Below are positions 15,101 to 29,600 of a DNA stretch of 64,000 nucleotides, piece after piece. Source of the DNA: Lagopus muta. Taxonomy: Eukaryota; Chordata; Aves; Galliformes; Phasianidae. A program made the translations under genes and the position numbers. The number at the start of each line of letters is the position of its first letter. Position 1 is the stretch's first letter. The DNA lies in contig NC_064437.1 of the NCBI RefSeq assembly GCF_023343835.1, forward strand, positions 51,100,972 to 51,164,971. Direction: 5' to 3'. The notes beneath the pieces were generated by a model. It ran no database searches and was not told the origin of the DNA. It saw only the letters and a program-made list of their open reading frames with translations.

Positions 15101-18100
15101 ACCGTGTTTTCAGAGCACCAAATACAAATATCTAAATATTTGCTAGTTTATTTAATCTATGGATAGTGAATATTCAGTAGCTAAAAGACTGCTAACACAA
15201 GCTAAGGTTCTCAACAAAGAAACACGCACTTTAGCAACAGAGGAATATTCCAGGGCACCACATACAGTTTGCAGTGGGCAGGTAGTGTATTATGTAACTT
15301 GCAACTGAATTCCTGAATAATTACAAGTTGAATTCAGTTGAATAATTACATGCTCTATTCAACTGAATGGCCCCAAACTTGACACTCTATTTTAGCATTA
15401 ATGAAATTAATATTTTGCACTTTGTTTTCCTCCTAAAATGAAGATCTGGGCATTGTCCATTGAAGATGTTCTCTTCTTATTCCATCTATATTATTCCATC
15501 TACAGACAGCACACTGCAAGCTTTGTTCGACAAAACTGCAAAATTCACTTTAAATAAGATTTAGTAAAAGGCTACCTCTTCATCATGATCATCATCTTCT
15601 TCAAGCGTTCGCTTCAATGTCATTTCATTCTTAGACTCCAAAATTCTGCTTCTACCTAAATGCATATTCCGACCGTAGTTGACATTATTATGCTTCTGAA
15701 GAGTGGTACTAAAGGTTTTCTGCTGTTGTGCCTGTTTTGAAAGTAGCACCAATTAAGAGGGATATAATTCAAATTTCATCACTTATAAATATATGCTATG
15801 TCATGAAAAAGAGGTGGTCGTATAGAATGCAAATCAGTGTAATTGCAAGCTGTTTGCTCTCAGCCCACTCTGATGGTTTTGCCCTCAATTGATTTGGGAT
15901 GACAAACGAATTCAACAGCTTCTTTTTGCATAATTCTTCCCTAATCCCCAGAATGCAACAGAAAAAAATGTAAAAGTTATCTGTAATTTTCCCAATAATA
16001 ACCTGCAAGCACATAATTAATACTCAAGTACAGTTATCAAAACAGAATTTGCCAGCTATTTGTTTTCTGTCTTCAATTAAGCCCCAGTGAACAGACAGCT
16101 GCAGAAGTCAAATGCATTCAAATGTACTGTATTGTCCATATAGCTGAAAGAAATGCACCAAGTTAGCATAGTATTATTTTGTGATTGGGATGCACAGGGC
16201 TGGCATGGGACAATACAACGTCCAGTAGTCTTGTTGAGAGACACACTTAAGTTTCATTTATACTCATCAGCTCTGCATTTCACAAGAATTTTTTTTCTGA
16301 AAGACAAAACAAAATTCTAAAAACTTTAGAAGAAAATCAGGCAGTCCAACAGTAAAATCAAATCAAAATTTTACTTGCTGCAGCAAGAAAGCTGCAGCAT
16401 TCATTAGTAATACTCAATCTAGTAATAAAGAAATATCATGAACTATGTTAATTAACGAAGTTCTTGAAGAATATTTGAAGGTTTAGGTCAGTTTTCAGTA
16501 GGTAATGGGGCTGAAATCATCCTGGTATGTAGGCTTACCTGCTTCATTGCAGTTTCCCCAATTCTGTCAGAATGCTTTCTAATACTCTCTAAGAAATCCT
16601 TCAGATCTGACATAGAAATTTCTTTTATTTCTTCACGTAGTTTTGGAAGATTTTCTATCATTATTTGGCAAAATCGATATTGGCTAACTCTGGGAAGATA
16701 CAGATTTTCTAGTTGTTCCATCGTCTTCAAAGCAGAGTAATATCTACAAAGAGATTAAATCAAATTACATAGCTTTCTTATCAAATTTAAATAAAATACA
16801 TTCTTTGTTATATATATCAATATAATACAAGGAATCAATAGGCATCTAACGAAATGACTGAAATTAATATTAGTCAAATGAACAACGTGAAACAAAAGGT
16901 CATCAGTACAATGTTTATTTTGGGAAAATAAAAAACAGTGAGCTTTCAGAGTGACTCAGTCAAGTCAAGATTTTAAGTAGGCTTCTATGGTATTAGTTGT
17001 ATTGATCAATAGATTCCTAATGCCACATGCAGTAGCTTGTGGAATGGAGGCAGTAAAACGGTAACAACAATCTGTTTCTAGATGAGTTTCATTGCTGGTG
17101 TTTAAATTAGTTTCATCTTTGAAATGCAAATTACCAGTCACTCAGTGTTGGAGTACATGCACCAAACAAAGAAAACAATCTTGGAAATGTGTGCCTGTAC
17201 ATATCTGGCTTCTTTCGACTTATGTCTACACACACATCCGTACTCACTCTCCTTTCACCACCCGTAGCTGGAAAAGACATGTATAAACTTATCTCCAGCC
17301 TACTGTAAATGATGCATCTAATCTGCTGTTCTGACAAAATACAGTATGCATCACCAACAAAATGATTACACTGAACAAGCTTTGAGGTCAAAGAAAGAAA
17401 GAAAACAACAAAGATCAGATTATTTTCACTGTTTTTCAGTTTACTGTTAGACTATAGACTGTATGTATCAGAAATATGGAAGAAACAGCCTGAGATAGAG
17501 TGTTAGAGAACAAAACACAAAGAATTATTTCCTCTCATGTCCATAAGATGTTGTAACATACATTAAAAGCTATTTTGTGAAAATTTTCGTAAGTGACAAT
17601 GAGTCTAAAAAAAATACTCCAGTTAAAAGTACGTATAAAATATGATTCCATACTAATTTCAGAGTATTTCAAGTATTAAGAAAACAGCAAAGGTTGGTAA
17701 ATGTAGGCGAAGGAGCAAAACAAGCCATATCATGGGCCATTTCAGGAAAAATGAATAAGATTTGTTTCCATCAAATAAAACAAAGACTGTGACATTGAAA
17801 ATGCTACACAGTCAAGATCTGAACTCTCAGTACATTACTACAAAACATTTTGAATTAATATTATAGAATTTTTTTTGGGGGGGGTACAGAAATTACATGT
17901 AATAAGTAATAATTTAACTCAAGTTCTGATGAAAAAGCATTACAAATGACTTTTGTCATATTAACAAAGGTATCACAAACTCAAAATCATGGGATGAAAA
18001 ATCTAGTAAAATATCTCAGGTTCTTGTTCTGATTTCTAAATCATTGCTGCAAAAATGTCTGGGAGATGTACTGCTATTACAAACATGCACCATAGATGAC

Positions 18101-20623
18101 AACCAAATGAAAAAGTCCTTTCCAAAAAATGTTAAACTAAAGGAACAATCGGATTTAGAACTATATCATACATAGCACAACACCCATTGAATCAGTAACC
18201 TGTCATCTTATTTCTTCAATAAGAATACTAAATAAATGCAATTTTGAGAACACAGATCTTCCAAATACTGACATCAACCCTATCTTTTCCTACAGTTCCT
18301 TTCTGGTCTTCAGTTTCAGTTCTCTTTTACAGGTGTTCTGGGCCAATACTTATTAGAACTATTTACTGACTTTAGGCCTGTAGGACGTAAGTAAAGTTTT
18401 GATGCTTCCAACTGATTTGGGGGAAAATTTACAGATGGAATTTGGTTCTCCTATGCTTCCTCTTAAGTGGAGAGATGAGCACCACAAGGAGCTCTGAATC
18501 ATGTCCATTCGTGGAATCAATAGCTCTCTCTATATCATTTTCAAGCGTCACATCAGCTTCTGACTGTGAAAATTTATTGAAAAAAATTAAGTAAAATAGA
18601 AGTGTACTAATTTTGAAATAGACAACCAAACTAAAAAGGCAATACATAGAGCCATGATCATCAAAAATGTGATGACATTTTAAAGAGATGTGCAGGAAAG
18701 AGGTTAACTGTGAATAGGACAGCAGTTGTTTTTTTTTTTTTTTTTTTTTTTTTGGTCTATCATAACAGATTAAGGTGAATCAATGAATGGGAAAAAGAGA
18801 AACTGATATGAGACTGTCAACTTCCTGTTCAGTTCCAAATCTTTCCACAAATGCAGGGCAAAATCCTTATCCCATTTTTAGCTTTTCATATTACAGCCTT
18901 GGCTCTTTCTCTTTCTTGAATTCCTACACAATCAGAAATGCAAAATTACTGAATTACTTTGAAAATGGAAAACAGAGCATGTGCAAAGTCTCTTGAAAAT
19001 GTTCAAGAAAAACTGTAAAAGTGTCCTTTTCAGTTCTGGTGCTTCTTACTATTACTTTGTAGGTATAGTAGGCAATGTTCCAACTGAAATAAAATTCAAG
19101 CTGATGGTTCTCTTCTGTCGACAAGAAATAGCAAATTGTTAATAACACAGTTGCAACTTAATGTTCTATTCTGAAATAAAAGCATTTATTAATTTATTAA
19201 TTTATTAATTAATTTATAAATTTAAATTTATTAATTTTATTTAATTTAATTTTTTTTTTTTTTTTTTAAGATTTTCTCAATAAAAGTATTTCTAAACTAA
19301 GATAGCAATTCAGCATAGCCAGAGTATGGGAAAAGCCTTCTCTTTTATTCCAGAACACAACTGCTTTCAGAAGACTGCAAATAAAGAGGTTTCAAGTGTA
19401 AATTAGCAGCTTTTGTTTATTATATACTTGGTTTATATAAAATATACATAAGGCAATAGGAATGTTGCAGATAAGAAAGGGTCTGGGGGAGGTTGTGTGT
19501 GTGGTTTTGTGTTTTGTTGTTGTTTTTTTTAACTCGCAAATGACCAAGGGGCCCACATGGTGAGACTTCTGGGAAATAAAACCGTAATAGCATCAAAATT
19601 GTACAAAAGGTTTGTATTTAAATTATACAGATCAGCTTATCAGAACACTATTGGTTCATCTGGAAGGTTTTTGACTGCTGTTTCTAAGATGAGAATTAAC
19701 ATAATCCATTTAAAATCCATTCTAGAGTCCCTTACTAATTATATATATATGGAGCTCAGGACCTTGCCCTTTTAACATTTGTTCTGATAAAGCACTGAAA
19801 TCTTATTAATTTGAAGGTCACCTGTAAGTCAGGATTTAAGCAAAAAAAAAAAATTGGCATGTAATTTCAAGCAATTATGTAGTTGTATATTTTGCTTTAA
19901 AAACATTCCACAGACTTAATTCAATGTTTTGAATTAAGTTTTGACAATATTATTATATCATACATTATCTATCATATGAATGTGAAGATTGTCTATATGA
20001 ACAATCTAAGGAATTATTCCTGTTATTTCTGTCATACAAATATACCAGTCCCTTGTCTATTCTTCCGGCATAATCTTTTAAGAAAACATTCTCCAACATA
20101 GATTTTATATTATAAGCTCAGAAACTGAAAACAGAAATCTGAAACACCAATAGAGTTCATAAGATGAAAGATTGTGCAGAACTGATTCATCTTGTCATCA
20201 AGACCAGAATACTGTAGGATAGATTGACCTATACTAACACGTTCTCTATAAAAAAGGAAACTTCTAAAGTCAGCATGAAGCAGGGCAGGAAAAAATAAGC
20301 AAACAAAATCAGAAGATTAATATTAGTGTTTTGTATGATCCAAAGAAAAAGAAAACAATTATAACTTTGAATTATTACCAGTGCACATAAAGCAAGTTAT
20401 ATTTTAAATGACAGAGAACTTCTAAGATTTATCATGGAATTTCATTTGAAGGCAGTTAAAAGAAATACTGTAACTTACTTAACAAAGCTCCAGGTTAAAC
20501 TAGAGAAATAAAGCTGTACAGGACAGGAGCAACTCAAATGCCATGAATTTTATTAAGCAGAAAGCATTTACATGCACGATAACATAAAGAAATGCATATT
20601 TATGTACTAAAATTCCCTGCTAG

Positions 20624-20655
<32 letters not shown>

Positions 20656-23600
20656 AACCCTTGAAAGAAACTTAATTTACAAAGAAAAAAAAATGTTTTC
20701 TGACTTCTGTGCTTCCCTCTCAGACAAATACCATATATCCCTGCTTATTACATTTCCACTGAGTAAATATTAAATACTTTCTGTTCCCTATCAAAACAAG
20801 ACAAATTTGAGGGAGTTCAACTAGAATTTTTCAATAATACTGTGAAAGAGTCAAATTCACACAGATGCTGAAGAGAAATTGCAATTGAAAACAAATCACT
20901 GCACAATTTTTTTATTTACAGTTGCCTTTACAATTCAACAGTTTCTCTATGTTTTGTTTGTTTGTTTGTTTGTTTTGTGTGAAAGAAGACCTGCAAAGCC
21001 ATCAATTTCAATAATTCCCAATTAGACTGTTGATCTACAGTCTCCTGAAGAAGCTGGGATATTTCTACAGATACATATAACCAAACCCAAACACAGTAGC
21101 CATGCCAAGAGAGCTGCATGAAGCATGGCGATCTTATCTCTGACTTAAAACTAAAGATGGAGAAAGTACTGACGAAATACATAATAATCTCAACAGGTCT
21201 TTAGGAGAGCAGTGGAGAAACTAGGCCTCTCCCTTGTGCTTCCTCATCTAAGACTTTAAACCCTTCATAAATCTTTCCAGCCAATTGTGTCTGTTTAGAG
21301 CAGATTCGTCAATTATTTTCTCTCACAACTATAGTTCTTGTCAACTTGTGTTATGCATGGCTCAGGAAACAGATAAATAGGATACAGAGCCTTTCACCTC
21401 TAGGTCATCAGTTCAAACATAACCCATGTTGGCAGAGACCAAAAGTTTCTACCAATCGATAGCTTTTTGGACTCCTCAGTAGATCTTCTTTCTGTCTCCA
21501 TAAAAAAGAATATATTCCAGATGCCAAACCCCACATTATCTTATTAATCTGGCTATCTTTGAGAAAACAGAACCCTCATCTTTACCATAAAATAACTACC
21601 CCCAAAAGTGCAGAGCATCCATGCTTTCTTCTTCCCTTTCTTAAGCATAAGAAATGTTAGTTTTACTCACAGCAAAAGATTTAAAGAGAGTGGAGTAATG
21701 AAGTTATTACAAAACAAAACAAACACAAACAAAAATAGATTTATTTATTTTTTTAATAAGTACAAATGAAAGCTTAGCTGCATTAACAAACCTCACTGAA
21801 GGTTTATGAGAAAAACAATCTTTGTGCAAAATAAACTCTCCCACCATTTTGTTTTGACAGGTGTTATGAATGCTCATATCCCCAGTTGTTCCAAGAAGGC
21901 ATCACAGCAAAGATTAAGAAGGTCAGTTTTTAAATTCTTTGTACTTGCACATATCAGCTACGAGGGGTGTTCTGGATGTCCTTGCCACTGCAGAATCACT
22001 TAATGATAAAGACCAAAATGCATTCATCCTTTGGACTTGTTGCTTGGTAAGCCACAAGTAAATTATCATTTGAACTAATCGCAAGTGCCGTGAAATATCC
22101 ACCTCTAGCTAATATTATAGGAATTGTAAGTCACAGGCCAAGTAGTAAGTGTAGTATAACTAATGAAAGAGATACTTGAGCTGTAGCAGTAGCCTGCAGC
22201 AGAACCTAAACTTTCTGTACTTTGTGTGATTTCAAGGTATGGTACATCAAAGCTACAGCATCTCCCCTTTCCCTTAGATCTTTTTATGGTATGACAATGA
22301 CACGTCTAAACCCTTCAATTCAGTACACCATCACTTGACTTGTAACATTTAAGATTTCCTGTCTGGCAAGCAACTCCTTCCATGGGAAAATTATCAGATC
22401 TATACCTCCTAAATAATGGAAATTTAGATTGAAAGAGTAATGATAATTTTTTCAAAAATCCCATGAACCAACAGTAGACTACAAACCTATTAGTAAACAT
22501 GGAGTCAAAGCACTAAGATCAAAGGTGATCTTTCATGATGATGTTAGGAACTATAATATCTCTTACTGGCCAGAATGTTATTTGCCTTGTCTGACAGAAG
22601 AAGGGAATGGCAGAATGTAGACTCTCATCCCAGCATTTCCACATCAACAACATGCAAAATGTAGCAGATTCTGCAGACCAGGAAGGAAGTGGGAAGAGGT
22701 GCAGCTCAGACAGCATACTCTGCACTACAATCTCTGAGCAGAGTAGCTGGGACACTGGACTCTTTACATATTTCTTCTCAGGTGCTCCAAGAACACTGCT
22801 ACAGCACACTGCCAGCTACTTTGAACTACTGCCATGTCAGTGTCCTCTTCAGAGGAAGCAGTGTAGAGCAGTCAAGTTGATGAGATCTACCAAACTGGTT
22901 CCCATCAGCAAGTTTTGATTGTAATGCAAAAGCACAGGTTCAAATTTTTGTTGAAGCACTGATATTTCTGCAAAAGTCTCCCAGATAGCACATGTACACA
23001 AGTACCATGTAGCACACCCACTAGTGCAGAAGATGCAACACATTCGCTGCAGCTCTGCTTGATCAGCAGTGTATGGTATACCTGATGTGTTTTGGACATG
23101 TCTGCACCCAGGCTTTAGAGCTGATTTGTTCTTGCATGGCATCTGTTGTTTAGGATTTTCAGATGTCCAGCTTTATGGCAAAAGGTGTTGGATATTCATA
23201 TAATAGAAATCCAGATAAGAGAAATGCAGACATAAAGTCAAAAAGCAATTTTATATTGTTGTCTAGAATATACACATCTGACTATGCACAGACAGTTCCA
23301 AATGGAGAAAGTTAGGTCCAGACAGACTTAGTGGGAGCTTCCTGCAGTGGTGCCAGGCACACAGATACATGATGACAGCGATCACAAGTACAGCAGGGAA
23401 GAGAAAGAGCAATCAGCGTCGGAGGCTGCATGAAAAGCAGCTGCGGGTAAGGTGGACACGATCCTGTATAAAGCAGGAAGAAGAAAGTTGTGGCGCTGCT
23501 GGGGTGGGTGTGCATAAGATACACAATGCTGCAGCAGCAGCCCCTGGGGGACAGGGACAGCAGAGCAGCCTCAGAGAGAACTGGGAACGCTGGGGCTGCA

Positions 23601-26600
23601 GCAACAGTGAGTGGCTCCCTCAGAAGACGGAAAGTGAAGAAACAACAGAGGAAGAAAGTACCTATTAAAGAACATTATTCTAGAATTCTATTTTTCAAAA
23701 TGTTTGTTGTTTTTTTTACCCTTAAGACAATCGAAAAGACACAACGCTTTTTCTCCATGTCCTTCCCATAGTCTCACATACACAAAAGATCTGTGTAAAT
23801 ATATCAGACAAGTCTGAAGAAACATATATGGAGTGAAATGTCCTTTTCCCTTGGTTTATAAATTTGATTCAAATATATTATGACAGACTAAGCAGATATT
23901 AATGTATTATGTAAAGATCTCTATTCCCTAAGGGTCTTGTTATCACATCTTAAATTGTCTCAAATATTTTTTTTTAAAAAAAGCAAACCTAAAACCCATT
24001 TTGCTTCACGTTTTATAATCATATTGTCACTGCATTTAATGCTATTCAACTAACCATTATTTTCCATAGCAATCAGTAAGCTTTTAGAAGTTCTTATATT
24101 TAGTACACTATTTGTTCACTTGTAATGGAATGGCATTCTTGAAACAGACCAGTTATTATGAAGAATGTAAGTCTGTATGATAGGACTTTTACATTTATTT
24201 GTCTACACCAGTTTTTGATAATCTATCAGTTTATTTACAGAAGGCGTATTTTGCTAATAAAAATAAATTCACTCACCTTTTCACTTTCATCTGTTCTTTT
24301 AGTTTGCTGTACATTTCCAGCACTGCATAAAAACAAGCAGATTAACCCATGCATCTTATTGTGGTTTTAGTTAATAAAAAAGGAAATATAACTGAAAAGA
24401 ACAAAATAAACCATGAAAAAGGGTATGCTAAATTTGTCTAATTCATTTCCTTCTACAATGGTAATGTGATAAAACTACAAAGAAAAAAGATTCTAGAATG
24501 CAGGTAAGAGAAAGAAAAAGGAACTGACCTCATAATAGCTTTTAAAAGAAAAAATAACTAAGATTAAACAGAACAGTAGACAATATTTCAAGCATACTTA
24601 TTCACTTGCCACTACTTTATCTATTTCACAAGTCTACGATCTGTTACCACTAAATGACAATAGAACCCTCTACTGTAATCAGAATAAGTCAGCAAGACTT
24701 TACAAAAAAAATTCTCAAATCCACAGTACCATATCCTCAAGTCCTACAAGCAGAAAATCCTTATAGAGCTGTGTGCAATCCCACAATATCACTTCTCTGA
24801 AATGTTATTTGGAGCCTTTATGCTTTATAATAAAAGACTGCAATGAACCAGAACTGAAACAAAGTACAATGTCCAAACAGAAAAATTCATAACTTTTGCA
24901 GAATTCAGATAGTTTAAAAAAATAAGGAACAAATTTATTGTTTAGCAAATTAAAAGTATGACTACAATTAAAAGTACACGTAGATACTTCATTTGCACTA
25001 TTTATATCTTTCACAGTGTTTTTTCAAAAAGTGGCAAAATTACCCAATGTCAAATACTATAAAGTCACAGAATCTATGTGTGGACATCTTTCCAAAACAT
25101 CAGAATACTTTTGCTACACTGTTTTTTACAGGGCCACTACTTAAAAAATAAAATTCTTTCATATTTTAGCCACCATGACTTACTTTTTTGTTACTATTAT
25201 TATTTGCAACCATCTTTAGCCATCTGTCACTCACCTGGAAGACACAACTGTAGTTTTTCCACAACTGTTGTAATATTCCTTTGCTGAACTCTACATCGGA
25301 TGATTTCCTCTGTTTGGGCTATCACCTTGGAGGTTTTTTTAACAGAAAATTACAATTAAATTATGCAAACACATTTGATTTGCTACAAATATTCATAATG
25401 CCCATATAGGAAGAACCATTTTCTCACCTCTTTCCCAGCATCCTGAAGCCTTCGGTTGGTATCAGTAACTTGGACCTTAAAAATAATTTCACCTTTGTTA
25501 GACAAATATGCATATATTGCCCTGATGTGACTGCTCACCCTTGTAATCAGATCATGCTTCATGAGAAACTTGGAACAAAGAAATGCAAATTCAAATTAAC
25601 TCTACAGCTTGAACTTGAACTTTTGATCGCAAAGGGCTTTCGTTAACTTCAATTACTTATGACAGTTCTTTCTAACAGATTCTGTGGCAAACTTCTCAAA
25701 TTTACTTGGGATTTTTGAACTTTCCTTGTTTCTGCAGGTCTGTCAAACAATTCAAATCATTGACCCAATTGACCACTGGTCCCTTTTTGATAACCTCAAT
25801 GAGCTCTATGGGCCATTCATTGTCTGTAAGAAATGGTGATTGCATTTTATGGTAATTAAACATTCATACTTTGCTGAATGCAAACACTGGGTGGTTGATT
25901 AACATCAAACGTGGAAATCTCCAAACCACAGCAACATTTTAATGCTGCAGGTGCAGGCAAAGCTCGACCTCAGATTTTCCCACATAGTAAGTGACTCATT
26001 AGGTCATCATAATAAGGAAGCACATTCTAGTTTATTAAAAATCTCATTAATTTCTGAACAAAGATGCTCAATGACCTCATTGACGCTGTATTTGGTCTCT
26101 TGTTATCTGAATATCCTTTATATAATGCTCTTCTAATCATAACCTCTGATGAACTATACTCTTTCTGTCTGGTGTGCATATTTTGCTCTCAAAAGTGTAA
26201 AGAGAGCTAAAAGGGACGGATCTCATAATTCACTATAATGCATTCTGATTTGTGAGTAAATCTTAGTTCTCATTTCTAAAGAAAACTATTAACTCCACCT
26301 ACTCTCCTACTCATTTACAGTGTAAATAGAACATATTTTTCAGGGATAATTGCAGTCGTCTTACTATTCTAACCAAAATTTGAAACTTTCTAAGGTCCGA
26401 CGTAAACACGTGATTAGAAAAAGCAGACCTACATAAGAAATTATGGTTTTGCCAATACTTTGCTACTTGTTGCCACGTGAGAAAGCCTCTAGAAACCACA
26501 AAACTATCTTGCTACCATTTTCTGAAAGTGCATGAGAAAATGAGAATTAGACCTAATAAAATATTTAACTTTAAAATAAATGCATTACTGCCTCAGACAA

Positions 26601-29600
26601 AACAGTATTCATCATAAATCCTACAAATTCCACTTTTAAAAAGGTTTCAAATAACAGAATGTTTGTGATAGGTCATGAAAATTCTATTTCTTCAGTAGAA
26701 AAGTTGAGTCTCTCCTTTTTTTTTTCTTTTTCTTTTTTTTTTTTTTTAAATTCAAAGGCAATAATATAAAACCCTGACAAACTAGCTCCTCACCTTTAAT
26801 TTTTCTGCATCAGCTCTAACTTTAAGAAGTTCTGTGATAGCATCCACAAAGCCCTGATGGTGAAAATTGCACATCTTCTCTATCTCCCTGTCATGGTTAC
26901 GTATGCAGGCATCTAGTTTTTCCATAAACCTCTGATGTGCATTTGGTTGGTCATCGTATACAGACCTGTTAAATACAAATAAGAAAATCAAAGTTTACTT
27001 CCTCCCCATCACTTAAATGCAGTACGCAAGAATCTTTATTGAAATCTCTCTTAGAAAAAAAAAGTAAAAGCATGCAAGCTTGATGTTATGGTACCATTAT
27101 TTGTGATGCACTCCACCAAAATCAGCATTAAAACAAAGAGGTAGTACAAAACTAAGAACTGAACCCAGCCCTTACGGCATTAATCCAGGTGCTTAACCAG
27201 TTACATCATGGTTGACCTGAGCCTCACTGGTCTGCTGTTTATGCCCTAATGCTCAAACACAGATACAAAAGATTGTTTCTCTGACCACCTCAAATGGCAT
27301 GGATCGCTTTTCTAACAAATTCCACTTTTCCCTAAATATAAGAAAGTGCAAACGTACAAATCTAACACTTCTAAGAGCAGAGTTATCCAACTGCATCCAT
27401 GTCAGATGCCCCCAGCCAAAATGTCCAGAGCAGCTGCCAGAGCCAGGCCTGTCTGCTCCCAGAGCAGCCTCCGTACCACCCTCTTCCAGCACCCCCAAAC
27501 ATGCCCGAGGGCAAAGAGAGAGAAAGAGAGAACTGCATGGGAAATCAAAGGTACAAAGTCTCCCTGGACAGGGAGCATTCAATAATAAAATAAAAAACAG
27601 GAGCGTGAAAATCTTGAAATTGCATTTTTTTAGCCTCTAATCTCCTCCATTATTACAAAGATTTCTCCATAAATCTGTAAGGCAAAGCTGTTTAAAAATA
27701 AATAAATTGAAATCAGAAGACAGAGGAAAAGGAGGCTGAAGTTCCAATGGAGTTGATGCTGTCTGTATCAGACTTTGTTCTGAAGTTTAAGAGCCAGAGA
27801 ACAGTGAGCCAAAGCCCCCAGAACTGCTGAGCAGAGGGAAAGACATCCAGGCCTGGAGCTCCAAATATGGAAAGGCTACAGAGTGTTGGAGCAGGTCCAG
27901 AAGAGGGCCACAAAGATGGCCAGAGGGCTGGAGCACCTCTCCTATGAAGAAAGGTTGAGGGAGTTAGATTTGTTTAGCTTGGAGAAGGGAAGGCTTGGAG
28001 GGCTTCTTGTAGCCTTCCAGTACTTGAGGGGAGTTTACAGATAGGAGAGGCTGACTTATTACAGTCTGATATTGATAAGTCAAGTAGAATGGCTATCAAG
28101 TAAAAGAGGAGAGGTTTTGGTTAGACGTTAGAAAGAAATTTTTTACTCAGAGGATGGTGAGGTGCTGCCACAGGCTGCCCAGAGAAGCTGTGAACACCCC
28201 ATCCCTGGAGGCACAAAATCTGGGTCAGATGGGGTGCTGGGCAGTTTGATCTGGAGGGTGGCACCCAACCCATGGCACAGGGGTTGGAACTGTGTGGTCC
28301 TTAAGGTCCCCTCCAACCTAAGCCATTCTGTGATTCTATGATCTACAATTCTATGAAAGCACTTTCTTTTCTACCTTCTCACAGAAGTTTGACTTCCCAC
28401 AGTCTTCAAGATCCTCTGTTCTAAACAGACAGCTGAGTTCTGCCAGTCCCTGGTCATCAGTGCCTGCTCAACAACACTATGGCAGAGTGTCTGGTAAGAA
28501 CCTGACCTTTCACAGAAGATTAAAACACTGCTAAATGCATTCTTGATGCTTTTTTAGTTCCTTTTGACCTTGGGCAATATACTGAGAGAAGGAATTGAAT
28601 CTGGAGAAGTAAGGAAGGCAACAAGCTGTCCCCCACAGCAAAGGAAGAAAGCCAGTTCCTGAGAGCCTGCTTGCTTACAAATATTCTCTTAGAATAAAAT
28701 CCACATAGTAAAATATTCCTGCTTGCCTGATGAATCAATCCCTGAAAGCCATGGATTATCCTCCTTTGCTTATGATAGGAAAATAAGGGTAACGTGCTGA
28801 AAGGTGGGCTCCTTCCTCCTAAGTGCACCAGAGGAAAATGCACAGCTGCTGACCTGTGAAATGGTTCACAAAGGGGAAAATGCCCCTGACCCTTTCTGCC
28901 ACTGCAGTGTGATAAGACAGCTGGAAGGAGCACAGTGTGACAAGCAGGCAATCTCCCCCTGTGGTGCCTGGCAGGCTGCCTGCAAGAGACACCTCGCATG
29001 CCCAGAGTGGCTGGGCCATGAGGACTGTGGTTGGAGATGAGGAGTGACCCCAGCTGCCAGCAGGAATACTCACGCCGAGGGCAAGCAGTGGTCAGAGTGG
29101 GAAGCAGAACTGGCTATGGTAATGAAAAGTGCCAGATGTATTCCTATTAAGTGAGCTCATTGGGCAGGTTGTTGGCATCTGAGGAAACGAGGGGAGACAT
29201 GCAGGCTGTATCACTTATACCTTCAGAAGAATGGAGAAGGGATGAGAGAAAGGTGTGACAACTGATGTTGAGTGCTCTGAAACACCACAAGCTGGTTGTA
29301 TGAGCATTGCTAGAAGAAAAGGTGCTGAAACCTGCAGGGTGGGCACAGAGGGACACCCACCTGCCCCAGAGTGCCATTTCTGGAGCAGAAATAAAGAGTA
29401 AAAGGACTAGAGGCACCTGACTGAGCCTTCAAAGATACTGTGCACGCACAAGTCCTCCCTGCATGGGCCACACACAATGTCCATGCCGGATGCAAAACCA
29501 AAATGAGAAAAAAACTCTATTTGTTGCTACTTCCCTCCAAGTTTAGGTCTCCTTACACTGTTCTCAAAGAAAAGTGGAAAAAGAGTATCACTGTCACGAA

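Larger units (their letters stand above)
13252..16538 (-). other. EXOC6: EXOC6 introns 10 to 6 (with exons 10 to 7 between them)
   Basis: Introns are 13252-13622, 13670-13762 (only 93 bases), 13847-14594, 14664-15575 and 15732-16538. They are plain AT-rich intronic DNA. Intron 7 contains a 12-base inverted repeat near 15.34 kb. Confidence 0.85.
16744..24276 (-). other. EXOC6: EXOC6 intron 5 (7.5 kb)
   Basis: The second-largest intron in the window. It contains a T25 run (18729-18753), an A/T low-complexity block (19184-19267), an A28 run (20627-20654) and a GTTT repeat (20951-20976). A somewhat GC-richer stretch at about 22.5-23.7 kb has short ORFs on both strands, none of which I recognise. 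Confidence 0.85.
24323..26793 (-). other. EXOC6: EXOC6 introns 4 to 2 (with exons 4 and 3 between them)
   Basis: Introns are 24323-25234, 25326-25427 (102 bases) and 25476-26793. A T-rich run near 26717-26748 lies next to exon 2. Nothing else was recognised. Confidence 0.85.

Noticed and set aside
23369..23771. Overlapping 99- and 93-codon plus-strand ORFs in intron 5
   Set aside because: They are in different frames of a CAG-rich stretch, antisense to EXOC6, with no family resemblance.
28520..29073. ORFs up to 159 codons just right of the CR1 copy
   Set aside because: Cys/His/Ser-rich translations without domain features. Not recognised as CR1 reverse transcriptase or any retroviral protein.
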